A stretch of 64,000 bases of DNA from Paramarasmius palmivorus (GCA_037176845.1 JAYKXP010000008.1:868001-932000), one strand, 5' to 3'. Shown: positions 11,912 to 24,072, counted from the first letter of the stretch. Numbers and translations: made by a program. Notes: generated by a model from the letters alone, not told the origin.

Positions 11912-12458
11912 GTATATGGAATGAAATGATGCACAGTGGCTAGAGAACATGTCTGGGTAAGTCCCGGATATGATTCCAATGGTAAAGAAGACATACAATA
12001 AAGATTTGCAAAGAGTGTCAACGGTGGTGTATACGTTCGACGATTTCAGGTTCGAATAACAAGGATCCGTTGTTGGATATACGGACGAGTGTATTAACCA
12101 TTCTCGATTGGAATGACGCGAGTCAAGTAGATATATAGACTCGGTTAAGAGAGAAATGAAATGGGAAACTCGAGGGGGGGACCCTTAGGCAGACATGTTT
12201 TTTCCGTTCGAGGTGGGGGTGACGGAGAGAAAGTTGTTTGGCCCACACGCGTCCTTATATGACTTGGCTGTCACAGTGACATACACCATGTAACGACGTA
12301 ACGACCACCCTAATCAGTCACTCCAGTGTCACTCTACTGTCACACCAAATGACTCGTTTTCAAACTGGCCCCCGACTCGGTTCGTCCGATATCGTCCGAT
12401 TCGCCGCCTAATACGAAACAAGAAAATAATTCCGCTCTACGAAATAGTCAAAATCGCC
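11912..12458. other. Intergenic region with TGTCAC hexamer cluster (12269-12343)
   Basis: This stretch lies between the 5' end of the acidic unknown gene (-) and the 3' end of CDC27 (-), so it should hold the promoter of the former. TGTCAC or GTGACA is found at 12269-12274, 12276-12281, 12327-12332 and 12338-12343. The first two form an inverted pair around one base. The same hexamer clusters upstream of CRM1. No gene was seen here. Confidence 0.45.
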
Positions 12459-15341
12459 TCATCCTTCGTCCATCTTGTCCTCAGTCATCTCATCTTTCAC
12501 CGTCTCTAGCAACTTTTTAATCTTACCCATACTCTTAGGTGAGATATCGCGTGCTATGGCGAGTAGTTGTGCCGACTTGACTTCATCACCAACTAGACGG
12601 TACACCTTGGCTAGCTGGAATACGACGTTTGACTCCTCGGGTGAGGTACTGCGAAGATATTCCAGGTCCTCAATTGCGGACTGTGAAAAAAAAAATGATA
12701 TGAGTACTGCATCAGCTGTCAGAACAAAAAGAAATGGTCATACCTCGTATTTTCTCATTGAAATATACACCTTCGCCCTTCGGTACCGTACCAGTGCGTT
12801 CTCAGGCGCCAAACCCACTGCTTCATTGAACAGTGCAAGAGCCCCCTCTCTATCGCCTCGGCGCTCAACAACCTGTCACACGATCATTAGTTAAAACCAC
12901 GACAGATAGATATGAAAAAGAAGGAAAAGGAAGGAAAGAGAAGACTCACCATCCCTACACAGCCAAGTAGAACGGCGTTGTTTGGATGTATCTCAGCGGC
13001 TTTTCTAAAATGGTACTCGGCCAAGCGTAATTTGCTCATCCTCAGATAGCAAGTGCCTAATCCATACCTGTTTCAATGTGATAAAGATAGGGAATTCTTC
13101 TCCGCAAAGAAGGAGCGCACTTACCACGCATTGTAATGGCGAGGATCGACACGTAAAGCCGACTGGAAAAAGTTGATCGCCTTATCGGGATCCTCGTCGA
13201 TACTCTCGTGACCACTAAGGGTAAACGCATAGGCGCATGCGGGATCCATCTGAAAAGCTCGACGGAAGCAAGTCAGAGCCTGCGGACGCTCTTTTTGCAG
13301 GGAAAATAGATTTCCGACTGCTATCCACGCTTGAGCAGACCGTGGGTCGATGCTTATCAATTCCTGAGCGAGGAATGACAGTTGTACCGGGCGTTGAAGA
13401 TGCCAGAGAAGGGTCGAGTAGACCTCCATATCCCAAACTCGATAAGGCTCCAACGTTCTCACAGCGATGAAAGCACGTTCGGCCTGGGTTACGTCTAATA
13501 AGTAAGTCATCGCGTGCTGAACATGAGCTAGGACATACTGCCACATAATCCGTCTTCTTCGTAATGAGCTCGTCCAACCATCGCAAGCACCCATGGCGTT
13601 TGCTGATGAACGCTCGGCAGTTCCTCTAGCTCGGTTAGACATTTGGCGGAGTCGTACATTGTTAGAGCTCTGGTTGCACGAGCAAACAGCCTTGTAAGAT
13701 CATATATGTAGTACTCTGCCACCTCAATGTCGTACGCTTCTTGAGCTGCCGCATCGTTAGCTGCCGTCCAGTTTCCAGGAGAAGCAGAGCCTTCGGAACG
13801 AGGTGTATTTGCGACGGCTGGAGGTGATGGAGGATAAGCACCTTCTGTATCGTCATCCATTTCGGATTCTATTGACTTGGAGCGTCCATGAGCAAGTTGC
13901 CGCCGTCGATTATTCGACTGAGAACATAAGTTTTCCACTGTAATGTTATTTTGGGGTTTGCACAGAAGCTTACCGATTTCGATTGTTTGGAACCTGACGT
14001 ACTTTGCAGGCGAGTACTCCGTCGCACGACGTTCGATGTTGATGCTTGATTGTTCTTTGTTGACGTGCTGGCTTTTGCGTTCAACCCCTGAAAGTTTGTT
14101 TTAAGACTAGCGTATATTTATGAATGATTCGCAATCATACTTTTCTTGATATGTCCTCTCCGGCTGCTTTAAGAGTCTTGATAGGCTTCGGGGGCTCTGG
14201 TTGTACTGCAGCTGAGCGGAGCTTTTTAGGTATAGGACCTGCTTCATCTGCCGAAGAGAGAGGACGGGTGATTTGTTGTTGATTCGAGGTGGGAATGATA
14301 GGTTGAGACCGACTGGTTCGATGTATTTGATGAAACGTTGTATCAGCCATCTGGAAGGGCGAATCGGTGCTTGCTCTGAGTATTTGTCAATCAACATGTG
14401 TCCTGATTAATAACAAAGGCTGCGCAATTACATTGAATCTCGAGAGCTGGCAACAGGTGCCATTCTGAAGGGTTGTGGCTGACTTATTTCGGGTCTCCTG
14501 GCAGGAATAACAGGGAAGAGGTTTCCCCCAACAGAGCCGATATCTGGCGTGAAGAAACCAGCACCGGTTGCGATAGGTCCTCTAGGTCTTAGCGGATTCT
14601 CTTCTGGCGCGATAGGTCTAATTGGACGAGGTCTGGGAGGAAAAATGTCGTCTACTTCAGGTGGATTACCTCAAAAACAAAGCAGAATTAATAGCATGTC
14701 ATATGGCATACTGACAGAGATACATACCAAGAGCACATAAACCCTCAAACGCTTCCCAAGTGTAACGATCAATCGCCAACGCTTTTCGAAAACTACAGGC
14801 TGCTTGCTCTTGTAAATTGCCTTTCAGCGCCATTGTACCTGATCTACAGTGTATTGATGCCTCTTCCAAGGGGTATTGCGCGATTCTCGTTGGAGTCATT
14901 ACTAGATGTAAAGGTCGAGCCATGAGTATCGCTTGTACAGTGCGCATAGAACTCACTGGAAGGTGCTTGTGCAATGCTGTTCAATGCTGCCTCCAAGCAT
15001 TCGCGAGCCTGTCTGTACCGTCCCAGCGCTGTACTGCATTTCGCCTTCACTTCTAGACACCCACTGCATTGCTGGTCGCGCGCCAGATCAACGACGCATA
15101 ACGCGGAATATGTCAGACCTCCACGAAGAAGAGCGGTGGCATACAAATGTCGAGCTTGATGATCTTGCTGGAAACGTTGTGAATCAGGAAGCTCATCCCG
15201 GCGCAACTGGTACATGGCAAAATATCGCTCGGCATAGAATATAGCTGATCTTGCAAGGTCGGAATCGAGGAGTGACCATATTAACGATTGGAACCGCTGG
15301 GGAAGATAGGGCGAGAGTATGGGAAAGTCGGTAGCGTCCAT
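12459..15341 (-). CDS. CDC27: Anaphase-promoting complex TPR subunit CDC27/APC3
   Basis: APC3 is a TPR scaffold of the anaphase-promoting complex that binds the IR tails of CDC20/CDH1 and of APC10. The protein starts MDATDFPILSPYLPQRFQSL with N-terminal TPR helices (RSAIFYAERYFAMYQ, LYATALLRGGLTYSAL). A serine/proline-rich linker follows (for example RRSTRLQSTSGSKQSKSV). C-terminal TPRs are clear: RAFIAVRTLEPYRVWDMEVY, ALTCFRRAFQMDPACAYAFT, AINFFQSALRVDPRHYNAW and a last repeat ending in SPKSMGKIKKLLETVKDEM. The stop is TGA at 12459-12461. About eight short introns were read. The order and the terminal KSMGKIKKLLE block are typical of CDC27 and separate it from other TPR subunits of the complex. 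Confidence 0.93.
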
Positions 15342-15651
15342 CCAAGGCGAAAACTTCCTGCCTATGACATTAAATCTTTGCGGCTAGACTTGTTCTGCAG
15401 AGAAAGTGGACCGAAGAGGTAGAGGTAGAGGTAGAGGATAAAAGGACGGGTCCACGGAGATCAACTTTTGAGACAGTCACGTGCAGGTTCCTCGCGTCGG
15501 CCTTTGGCGCGCTGACGCGTTATTCATTGAGTGTTTGTGGCCGTGGCCGAGCACGAATCAAAGTCCCAAGTATAGCAAGGTCTAACATGTATGGTTCACT
15601 AGCTACGTGACATGCGAGAGTAAGATACAACTTTATCAATGTCCGTGTGGG

Positions 15652-17691
15652 TCAGGTTCGCCTTTTGGTTCTGTTGCGCAAAACGTTAGCTACAGGAGAG
15701 ACAAGACTGCAATGAAATTCTTTACCTGGAATGCATTGAATGGCATCATCTATCCGTAGGAGAGAAATAGCAGCCTCGTATGCAGATTTCAAGCTCTTGA
15801 CTTTGCTAACTGTAGGCTCTAACACGCCAGCAGCGACATTGTCACGAACTTCCCCGGACAAGAGGTCGAGGCCATAACGTAAAAGCACCTTCTTGGGATC
15901 CCCGACTGGAGCGTTCTGTGCTGCATGATGGTACGATCTCAACTTTGCAACAAGTTCAGTAGAATCCTTAGCAGCATTGACAGCTAGCTGTTTGGGGATG
16001 GAGAGGAGTGCACTCGCAAACTCGGCGATAGCAAGTTGCTCTCGTGAACCCTGTGTAGAAAGACCTGTCAAAAGTGATCGAGCCTGTTCAGAGTATGAGA
16101 CATACCAAAGTAGTGGCAAAATTCTCCAAGTATATACTGAGGGCAGATTCCACAGCACCACCACCTGGGACCACTGCACCGCTCTCCAAAGTCCGCTTGA
16201 TAACAGAGAGAGTATCATGGAGTGCGCGCTCCATCTCATCCAGCATGTAGTCGTTGGCACCACGGAGAACAATCGAAGACGAGTTGACGACCTTGGTTCC
16301 TTTGATCAAGATAAGTTCGTCATCGGAGATTCTCTCCTGCACGACTTCCTCCGCAGTTCCAAGATAGCTGGCCTCGAAAGTCTCCTCGCCTTCAAGATTA
16401 GCCATGCTTGATATCAGTTGACCACCCGTTGCCTTTGCTATCCTCCTCAAATCCTCCTTTCTGCATCTTCGGACCGCCATAGCGCCAGCTTCCACAAACT
16501 CCTTCAGGCACAGGTCGTCAATTCCCTTTGTAGTGAGAACCACATTGGCACCAGCAGCAAGAATCTTCCGGATCCTCTCCAGTGTAATCTCAGCTTCCCT
16601 GTCACCGTTATCAGAACTCTTACTCAGTACAAAAATAACCGGTATGGAACTCACCGTTTCCGGATGTCCTCGAGCTGGTTTGGATCATCCACCAGAATCT
16701 GGATACCGAGTTGCATACGAGTCTTCTGAAGATTGATGTCGAGGCATGCAATTTTGGCATTTGTGATTCTTTTCTTCATTGCTACACGTACAAATGTCAA
16801 AATCATTGATAGATGGTGAAACGCGACTGTCAGATACCTTGACTAGCAACTGTGCAGTTGAGAGCATATCCCTTGACGAAAAGGGACTCGCGAGCACTCC
16901 TTCCGTGAGCCTTCAACACGTTGACAGCCTTCACAGGGTACTTGATATCTCCACGCAAATTTATCGTCTTCACAGCGAGCATTGCATCGACAGCCATTGG
17001 TGCGAAGAGATCGTCGTCACTAGAAGCGAAAATCCCATTAATTCTATCCCCACACGAAACGACAGCACCAAAAACTCACTTTCCAATAATCTTACTCGAC
17101 ATACTCGTCTTCGCAGTATTGACCAACGCCTCTCTCCCCAAATCATCCACCTTTACACTCAACTGATCCTGCATAAACTTGACCGCCTCCTTACACGCAA
17201 GCCTATACCCAGTAATAATCGTCGTCGGATGAATCTTTGCCTTGACAAGTTCATTGGCACGACGTAAAAGTTCAGCAGCGATAATAACAACCGAAGTTGT
17301 CCCATCGCCGACTTCCTTGTCTTGTTTCTGGGCAAGATCGACGAAAATACGACCGGCTGGGTTTTCAACGTTGAGGAGAGAGAGAATGGTTGCACCGTCG
17401 TTGGAGATGGTTACTTCCTGCGATAGTGTGGGTTAAGACGATCTTTTGGGTGGTAGAAACTTTCATCGACATACTCCGATGTTATCCACAAGCATTTTAT
17501 CGAGACCAAGAGGTCCCAAAGAGCTCTTTACGATGTTTGCGATGGATTGAGCCGCGATAACTATCCCATATATGAGCACCCAGCAAGTAAAAATAAACCC
17601 AACAGAACACACCATTTTGGTCTCGAATATCCTGCCCCGACACACGATCACCACCTAGAAAGGCTCCTGCCCTTGGATCCCGTTGAAACAT
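15652..17691 (-). CDS. CCT1: Chaperonin TRiC/CCT subunit alpha (TCP-1)
   Basis: CCT1 is one of eight paralogous subunits of the cytosolic TRiC chaperonin that folds actin, tubulin and WD40 proteins. Group II signatures are present: SIANIVKSSLGPLGLDKMLV (TCP-1 signature 1), VTISNDGATILSLL, and QDKEVGDGTTSVVIIAAELL with the catalytic GDGTTS loop. The apical domain has IACLDINLQKTRMQLGIQI and GIDDLCLKEFVEAGAMAVRR. The late equatorial block is VVPGGGAVESALSIYLENFA, and SLLRIDDAIQCIP is at the C-terminus. IQILVDDPNQLEDI and MAVRRCRKEDLRRIAKA match the alpha subunit rather than other subunits. The last few codons after CIP are uncertain: a 36-nt segment can be read through or removed as an intron in the same frame. 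Length is about 550 residues, normal for the family. Confidence 0.95.
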
Positions 17692-18722
17692 GAGAAATCG
17701 GTTGTCAAATGGAATGCGTGGATGGGGTGATCAAAAGTTTTGAAGAACGCGTTCGAAAGAACTTTGCAGAAACTACGCTCGCGTCCATCGTATGCTGACA
17801 AATCCCGTCTTCACACTCATCACTCAGTCAGACTTATTGCTCATCGCTACGGAACTTTGAAAGATAAACTGTATACCATTGATGTATTGATGTTATTGTG
17901 ATCAAAGTTAAACAAGGAATAAAACAGAAAGAGAAAAAAAGCTGCACCGCGCCGCAGGTAAGTACGTATACCCTGAAAAAGTGAATCTAGCACTAGTCAA
18001 AACTGTATAAACACACGAACGCGGAGAGGTAAGTATGTAGCACAATAAATACAGCCGCACTTGGCGAAGAAGAGATGAATGATATCGACAGAGAAAAAGA
18101 TTGAAAATCCTACCGAAGAATAGGAAATGGACAAAAAGTTGATAAAACTGCAGAAAAGCGGAACTGGCAGTGTTGTAACTTTGTTGTGAGGTGAGCGTCC
18201 AAGACGTGAAATTAGATGACAAGTCCGTGAGGGGGCATAAATATGAGAGGAAATTTGAGTGAGATAGTACACGTCCGGGCGTCCGGAATATGCGTGTAGA
18301 TATAATAAAACAGATGAGGTGAGGAAATGGGAGACGAAAAAGGTTTGTATGAGATGATGTTGGTGATGATGTTGGTTTGGTCTTTCTGTTTCTGTTTGTT
18401 GGTTTTTCGCTTTTTATCCATTCGACTTTGGGGGTAGTCGCAGTTTCCGACGGGTTCCGTCATCGAAAGATGTAGGAGACAGCATAAATGAGCGTGATGT
18501 AAAGTGAGTGGCGTGCCATAGCGTTACCATAGTTTGGGAAATCATGGTGATGTCTTGACAAAATAGTCATGCAAAAAAATTCATGCGAAAACGAGAGATG
18601 TCGCGCGCGTGGGGGTTGACAACGGGGGGGTTAAAGACGATGAATATGCTAATTTGGAGGTGAAGGGTGTCCCTGACGGTGAAACGTTGTCGGAGGAGAG
18701 GGTTGCACCGGTTAAAGTGAAT
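17692..18722. other. Intergenic region: CCT1 promoter and CDC25 3' flank
   Basis: About 1 kb separates the CCT1 start (-) from the CDC25 stop (-). The sequence is AT-rich in places, with AATAAA-like words (for example near 18041-18046). No open frame here has the codon pattern or domain of a gene. It probably holds the CCT1 5' region and the long CDC25 3'UTR. Confidence 0.5.
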
Positions 18723-21069
18723 CTAATACGGCATTCGACCAGGTCCGTAGGTTTCAGCCCGAGTAAGGGGACCACGAATCCCCTTCTTGACCTTCAAAGC
18801 AGTGGCCTTTGTAGGTGGTGGGCAAGGGCTATCACCAAGGTCGATATCCGTCTCGTCTCCTTCCACCGTGGTATTACCATCCTCGGCCAACGTCAACAAT
18901 GAAGTAGACGCCACTCGACGACTGCGTGCCGCGTTCCCAGCAGCAAACAATGTAGGAGGACCACCGCTGGGTGCACTGTTCCTCTTTGCCTGTTGTTGTT
19001 GAGAAGACGACGAAGGCTTGCCGAGATCGCCGTATGCGTAAGATTTGTGACGCCCAAACTTGGCCTTTCGGAATTGGTCAAGGTCACCTCTACGTGAAGC
19101 AGCGTGATTGGGGTCGTCCATGGTGACATAGCCTCCACGGGGTTCACAGCGCGCGCCGGACTCTTTGAAGTAACGAGAGTAACCGCCGTCCAGGATGTAC
19201 AGCTCCGGGTAGTGAACCTTGGGATAGACATGGTTGTTCATTGCACGGTCCTTGGCACGGAGGTGCTTTGCACTGAATGACCACGTTAAACCAGATTCAA
19301 CAAAAGACTGGAACAGGAAGACTTACAAGGTAGGAGCGCGCTTTGCACTGAACTCGCAGTGGAAAATGAGGACCATCTTTTTAGACCCATCACCGCTGAC
19401 GGAAGGCTTTGGCTTGAACAAGTTGGGGCCGAGAAGCATATCTTCTACTTGTGCAGCGGTGTTGATGTTGACGGCGCCTTCAATGTGACCACCAGTATAT
19501 TCGTAGTCGAACCTGCAGTCGATAATACGGAAGTCGTGGATTTTCGACTCGAATCTACCACCAAGGAGTTGGTCAAGCTGAAGAACGCGTCAACAATGTA
19601 GACAGGAAAGACAACGAGCAGACACTGACAGTTTGAGGAGTTATGCGCATTAAACCATCTTCAGAAACACGATGGCAAGGAAGTGCCTTTCCATGAGCTT
19701 CATTATCACCGAACCCAGGCATTCCAGGTCCCAAGAACTTGCTTGAAGGACTGTTCTCATTCAACACCAGGGCGGTGGCGCCCGTGAGTGGTCTAAAGTC
19801 GTCGGTACCATCACAGCGACGAATAGTCTTCATCTGTTGACGCTTGGCGTACTGTTGAGCAGGCGAAGACATGTCTACCCCGCTTCCAAACGAAGACTCG
19901 TCTGAGAATTGCTCATCCAAGTTGGTATGTGTGATCATGGCTGAGAAGGCACGACGTGCAGGAATCCTGTGGTCCGAGTGCTTTTCATCAGAACACAACA
20001 CAGGGAAGGCGGACTGGAGACCACCGTGTTCGGTTGGGTGGACCATTGCAGAGAGGGCAGGTCGACGGGGTCGTTTCAAACCATTGGATGGGTTGCCTAA
20101 TCCTTCGAGCGTTGGTTTGGAGGTATTGGCGTTTGACAGGAGAGATGTGCTGGTCATTCTTTCCAGCTTGCGTGCAGCCGGTGATGAAGGAAGAACAGGT
20201 GAAGATGAGGAAGCATCGTCTTCTAGGTAACGCGTGCCTTCTGGTGATAATGAACGCCTCTTCTTGTGTTGGTGTTGTACGGGAGACTCGAGGCCTCTAC
20301 GGGGTGAGGTAGTCTCGTAGAACAGGGCGTTGAAGGTGGTGATGGTGGGTGCGGCTGAATGGGGATCTGTGGTTGAAAAAGTGCTGACTGCTTGTACGGG
20401 CTGATCAGCAAAAGAAGAGTCGTCAACATCCATTGCATCGTCATCAGGAGTAGTAGGCTGCAGGAAGAGCATTAATTAGACATAGGTTCGCAACCAAGTA
20501 GGCATGACACGCACCTCGGGGAAAGCATTACCAGTAATGTTTGAAGGAGGAGGCATGAGCCATTCCATGGGTAAATTTGGGCGATGAGTACGCTTGCTAC
20601 TTGACTTTGTAGAGTCAACGATGGAAGGAGAAGGTTGTAGTGCAGGTGTCCTGTTGCTGACATCGTTGAAAATACGAGCGGCGGTTGTGAAAGCGCGGGG
20701 TCGTTTCTGAGCCAGTGGCTGTTGAACTATAGATTGTTGAGATGCGAGTGTTTTCTGGGGAGGTAATGGTGAGATATCCATGGGTTCAGCATATTCGTTG
20801 TCTGGGGTGAGGTTGTCTCTCGAAGGTGAATTGATAGAGACGCTCGAAGCGAATGAAAGTTCGAGGTCTGAGGAAAGGAATTCGTCGACATCGTCTCTGG
20901 CGCGTGACTGGATGGTTGATCCGGAACGCTTCCTGAGGGGCGCTAGGGGAGCAGCGAGAAAGTTGTTTGAAGGCATGAGTGAATTTTCTTGTCTCTTTCG
21001 CTTTTTGTTGTTAGGACCGTTTGGTTGAATATCTGTCAAGAGAATGTTGTCAGTGTCGGCGTCGGACAT
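18723..21069 (-). CDS. CDC25: M-phase inducer phosphatase CDC25
   Basis: CDC25 dephosphorylates the inhibitory Tyr/Thr of CDK1 to trigger mitosis. The N-terminal 450 or so residues are disordered and Ser/Pro-rich, with many SP/TP sites (SLSPEG, NSPSRDNLTPDN) suited to CDK and checkpoint control. The C-terminal rhodanese domain has FDCRFEYEYTGGHIEGAVNI, FKPKPSVSGDGSKKMVLIFH and then the catalytic loop HCEFSAKR (consensus HCX5R). Further on are HYPELYILDGGYSRYFKES and CEPRGGYVTMDDP, the usual last helix and tail. Three introns lie in the rhodanese part. The start at 21069 gives MSDADTDNILLTDIQPNG. A C-terminal extension rich in Gln/Ser follows the domain. The call is firm because of the complete active-site motif and flanking blocks. 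Confidence 0.95.
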
Positions 21070-21773
21070 GGTAATGGTGATGGTGGTGGTGGTGGTAGTA
21101 GAGAGAGAATGGACATACGATGTCAAAACAGAAACCTGATATATCAAAAGAGAGGTCTGAGCTCATTGTTCTCTTGTTTTGGTAAAACTGGGCCACTTAC
21201 TTTGGCAGAAAGGAATGTGAATGACGGAGGAGGCCGCGCCTAGGATTAAAGTCAGCGACAAGTCAGAAACCAACAGGCAGCAATTCTCACGACTAGCGAC
21301 ACTGGGCCCAAGTTGAAAATGTGTGAGACTTTGTGTGTCAATGTCGCTTGTGTACAAATGTGGGTCCAATAGAATCCCGCCTTGTTCAATATGTGAGTAA
21401 ATCTGTGAGCTTTCCAGAGAAGAAAACCTACAAAAATGATAGAAAAAATGACTGTGACGAGTACTGGCGTCTGTCTGTCGTTGCTGTCGTTGCTGGCGTT
21501 GTTGTCGTTCTTGGTCCGACAATGGTCGTCGCGCTCTCCAGTCCACTCAGGTCCGCCAAATTTCGCGCTCTTTCAATTCGAACCAAAACGTGATTTACAA
21601 GACTCTAACGGTCACATGATCGTTCCTCTACGGCGCTAACTACTCTAGTGCGTCATTTCTGCGTCACTCCCTCAAGCTCCCTCAGGGCAATAATCCCAAT
21701 GTCACGCCCGGAATTTCATCCCATCTGCCAACCGTCGTCAGTACTCCACACGCCTCCACACCCATGCATACAC
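21070..21773. other. Intergenic region: CDC25 promoter/5'UTR and esterase 3' flank
   Basis: A minus-strand open frame of 127 codons (21163-21546) lies just upstream of CDC25. It has no recognisable domain and its start is Gln-repeat rich from a GTTGCTGTC-like repeat near 21475-21515. I read it as 5'UTR or promoter sequence of CDC25 rather than a gene. The repeat itself could be a simple-sequence tract. Confidence 0.4.
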
Positions 21774-22678
21774 TCACCTTGGAAATACATATTTCAAGCT
21801 ATCTGGGTGCAGCTCTGGATAGATCCTTCCAATCGTCTCTATCAATTTCTCATACATTATCTGCAAACTATAGTTAGCACACGCGTACCAGGACTGGCCA
21901 GTGTTCCTTACCCCATATCCTGCTGCATTCAAATGTAGCCCATCATTCAAATATCTACTCAGCTGCTGTTGTTCGCGTCCTGCCGCGTCCCACAATCCAG
22001 TCCAAATATCTACAACTGCAACCTCTTCTTCTCTAGCCACATCTTTCACTGCCTCGGCATATTCTTTCGTAGTATCGAACAATCTATCCAGTTCCTTCGG
22101 CGGCGTCCTAGACTCTAGATCCTCTTTCCGCTGATACTCATTCACCGGTGGTGGCGTCACCAGAATAATCCTCGTCTCTGCCGAATAATATTCCGATCTA
22201 GGAGACTGAACCATGTTCACCATTCGCTTCAAGTTTGAAATAAACTTGGTTATCGGAACATGTTGCGGTGACGGCTTTATACACGCGTCATTCGCTCCAA
22301 ACCAAATCACAAGCAGTCGGACCTTGGGCGTGGTCTTTTGTTGCTCTTGGGTTGCGAGAAACTGTGACAAGTACATGTCGGCGGCCAAACCAGTTCGGAA
22401 ATCGTCATCCATCAGGTCCAAGCATAGATTACATCCGTGACGCACCTTCTCGAACAATGGCATCGCCCAGTCGGTGTTATATCCAGATAAGCCCCGATTC
22501 AGGACGTCCAATTTGCGGGCATATACATCTGGCACGGTGTCAGCGGCATTAAAGGTGTCTAATGATCAAAGGAGCATCTCTTACGCGTCATTTTGGCTCC
22601 AAAACCACCTTCATCCCAACCCCCTTGAGTGATAGAGTCGCCAAAGAGCATAATAGAGTCTTGAACGTAGGCTGCCAT
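21774..22678 (-). CDS. SGNH/GDSL esterase (IAH1-like)
   Basis: IAH1-type enzymes are SGNH-fold esterases (yeast IAH1 hydrolyses isoamyl acetate). Block I is at the N-terminus: MAAYVQDSIMLFGDSITQGG has the catalytic Ser in GDS. Block II Gly is in VLNRGLSGYNTDWA, block III is VIWFGANDACI with the oxyanion Asn, and block V is YLNDGLHLNAAGY with the Asp/His pair. All four catalytic blocks are intact. The C-terminus ends HPDSLKYVFPR at 21774. I chose MAAYVQ at 22678 because it sits right before the conserved block. A longer in-frame Met (to 22750) would add a segment that looks like untranslated sequence. Two introns were read. Length is about 260 residues, normal for the family. Confidence 0.9.
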
Positions 22679-22835
22679 GGTAGCGATAGCACACAAAGAC
22701 GCAATCAGATAGTGGTGGTGGTCTGTGCACAACTTGTGATAGCCCCTCATCGGGCCGCTTTCCCATTTCTCACGGGAGGTTCAGCTTGAACAGTAGAGTT
22801 TTAATCTTTTATGTACAGTTGGTCACGGTAAGCTT

Positions 22836-23455
22836 CTAGTCGCCGATTATACTTTTAATCCTATCGTAGGCTTCCCTCGCCTCATCTGTCATGACCTTCT
22901 TTTCCAGTGGTTTCACACTCTCCCGTTCTTTCTTTTTGGCCTTCTTCCTTCGTTGCCGTTCCCTTTCTTGCTGTTTCGCTCTCTTCATCTCCTCCTTTGA
23001 CAACCCAGGGTTATGCATCTGATCCAGCTAACATTCGTCGTTCATTTCCGACCAAACAACATACCAAGAAGCAGCTTACCTTCTGCAATAGCCTCTTCCT
23101 CGCCAACTCTCTATTTTGCGAGAGTGAGCGGGTTTCTTGACAGGATACTCTGATCCCCGTGGGTTTATGTAGCAGTTGCACGTTATTCTCAGTTTTGTTC
23201 ACAGATTGTCCGCCCTGTACCAATAAAGTTTATATATTTATTAGATGTTTCTAGGGTACGATACAGGAAACATACCGGACCACTCCCTACCCAACGTTTC
23301 TCGTTATCAGCACTCCTGTGTTTCAATGAGAGCAAAATCAAACTAACCTCGAACAAAAGACTCCTCTATATCTTCCTCCTTGAGCTCCGGTATCTGTCGT
23401 TGTTTATGCGCTTTCTTGAGGGCAGAATAGTGCTTCGGACGACTCGGAGTGCAGG
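22836..23455 (-). CDS. Mitochondrial GGQ release-factor-like protein (MTRFR/PTH4 type)
   Basis: MTRFR (C12orf65) and yeast PTH4 are short GGQ-domain proteins that rescue stalled mitochondrial ribosomes. Spliced exons give [31 protein letters not shown], then [19 protein letters not shown]. The GGQ loop of class-I release factors is intact. The domain continues [30 protein letters not shown], and ends with a very basic helix ([16 protein letters not shown]), the tail usual for this group. Codons for GSGP lie in an 11-nt exon at 23276-23286. The 5' end is not resolved: upstream in the same frame there is a TGA before the nearest Met near 23500, so a first exon or a sequence error must be assumed. 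The gene is in the same direction as MZM1 and starts less than 100 bp after it. Confidence 0.8.
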
Positions 23456-23541
23456 AATTGGATTCTCAAGCTGAGCAACAAGTTCTGCACTGCGAAATGA
23501 GCATTTCAAGACCGTCTAGGCATCCGTCCCAACCAATACAC

Positions 23542-24072
23542 TCACGTCTTGTCCCGCTTCCTAGAACTCCTACTAGACTCCATCGGAGGTGGGCTTTTTA
23601 TCGAATCATTGTCGCCGAGTTCAGTGTGTTTATTGATGCGGAGACCTGGTCGGTGATAGTAGCAGGGGGTCAGAAAGAGAACAAGCTAAACTAGTGTGAT
23701 TACGCACTCCATGAATCCTCATCCTGTCGAGTAGCTTGAACAACATTCCGTCTCAAAAACGTCGCGATACTCCGAGCCGACTCGCAGTGTTGTTGGTAAA
23801 CGGTTGGATCCTGTTCTGACTGTGCAGCAAGCGCATCTTGTCGCATCTTGAAACGGAAGGCTAGTTGAGGTTGAGCAAGGTGTAACCATGTGCCTAGAAT
23901 GCCTGAACAGACCTTTCAATGTCGTTTCATCACCTACAATGAAGTGCGAAAGTCAGTACACAGTACCATATAACACACTTGCTCACACACCTCCAAACGT
24001 GAACGAAGAAGCGCGATATAAATCCCTATACGCTGAGCGCGCTGTTGCCCGTAGCTGCGCCGAGATAGACAT
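23542..24072 (-). CDS. MZM1: Mitochondrial zinc maintenance protein 1 (LYR family)
   Basis: MZM1 is a matrix LYR protein that stabilises the Rieske subunit before its insertion into complex III. Exons give MSISAQLRATARSAYRDLYR, where the AYRDLYR helix is the LYR-type start. They continue ASSFTFGGDETTLK, then AFRFKMRQDALAAQSEQDPT, ARSIATFLRRNVVQATRQDE, and a last exon with LRINKHTELGDNDSIKSPPP, the family's C-terminal signature, ending RKRDKT before TGA at 23542-23544. Length is about 130 residues as usual. It shares a 94-bp intergenic region with the divergent EI24 gene. Splice sites at all three introns follow GT-AG. Confidence 0.88.

Noticed and set aside
11520..11943. Plus-strand ORFs opposite the acidic unknown protein
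   Set aside because: Ser-rich shadows of the Asp/Glu-rich minus-strand frame; no independent evidence.
21163..21546. Minus-strand 127-codon ORF upstream of CDC25
   Set aside because: Gln repeat from simple sequence, no domain, placed where the CDC25 5'UTR should be.
23440..23580. MZM1 reading on past RKRDKT into a longer protein
   Set aside because: A clean TGA follows (ACG TGA) and the next conserved frame belongs to the GGQ gene.
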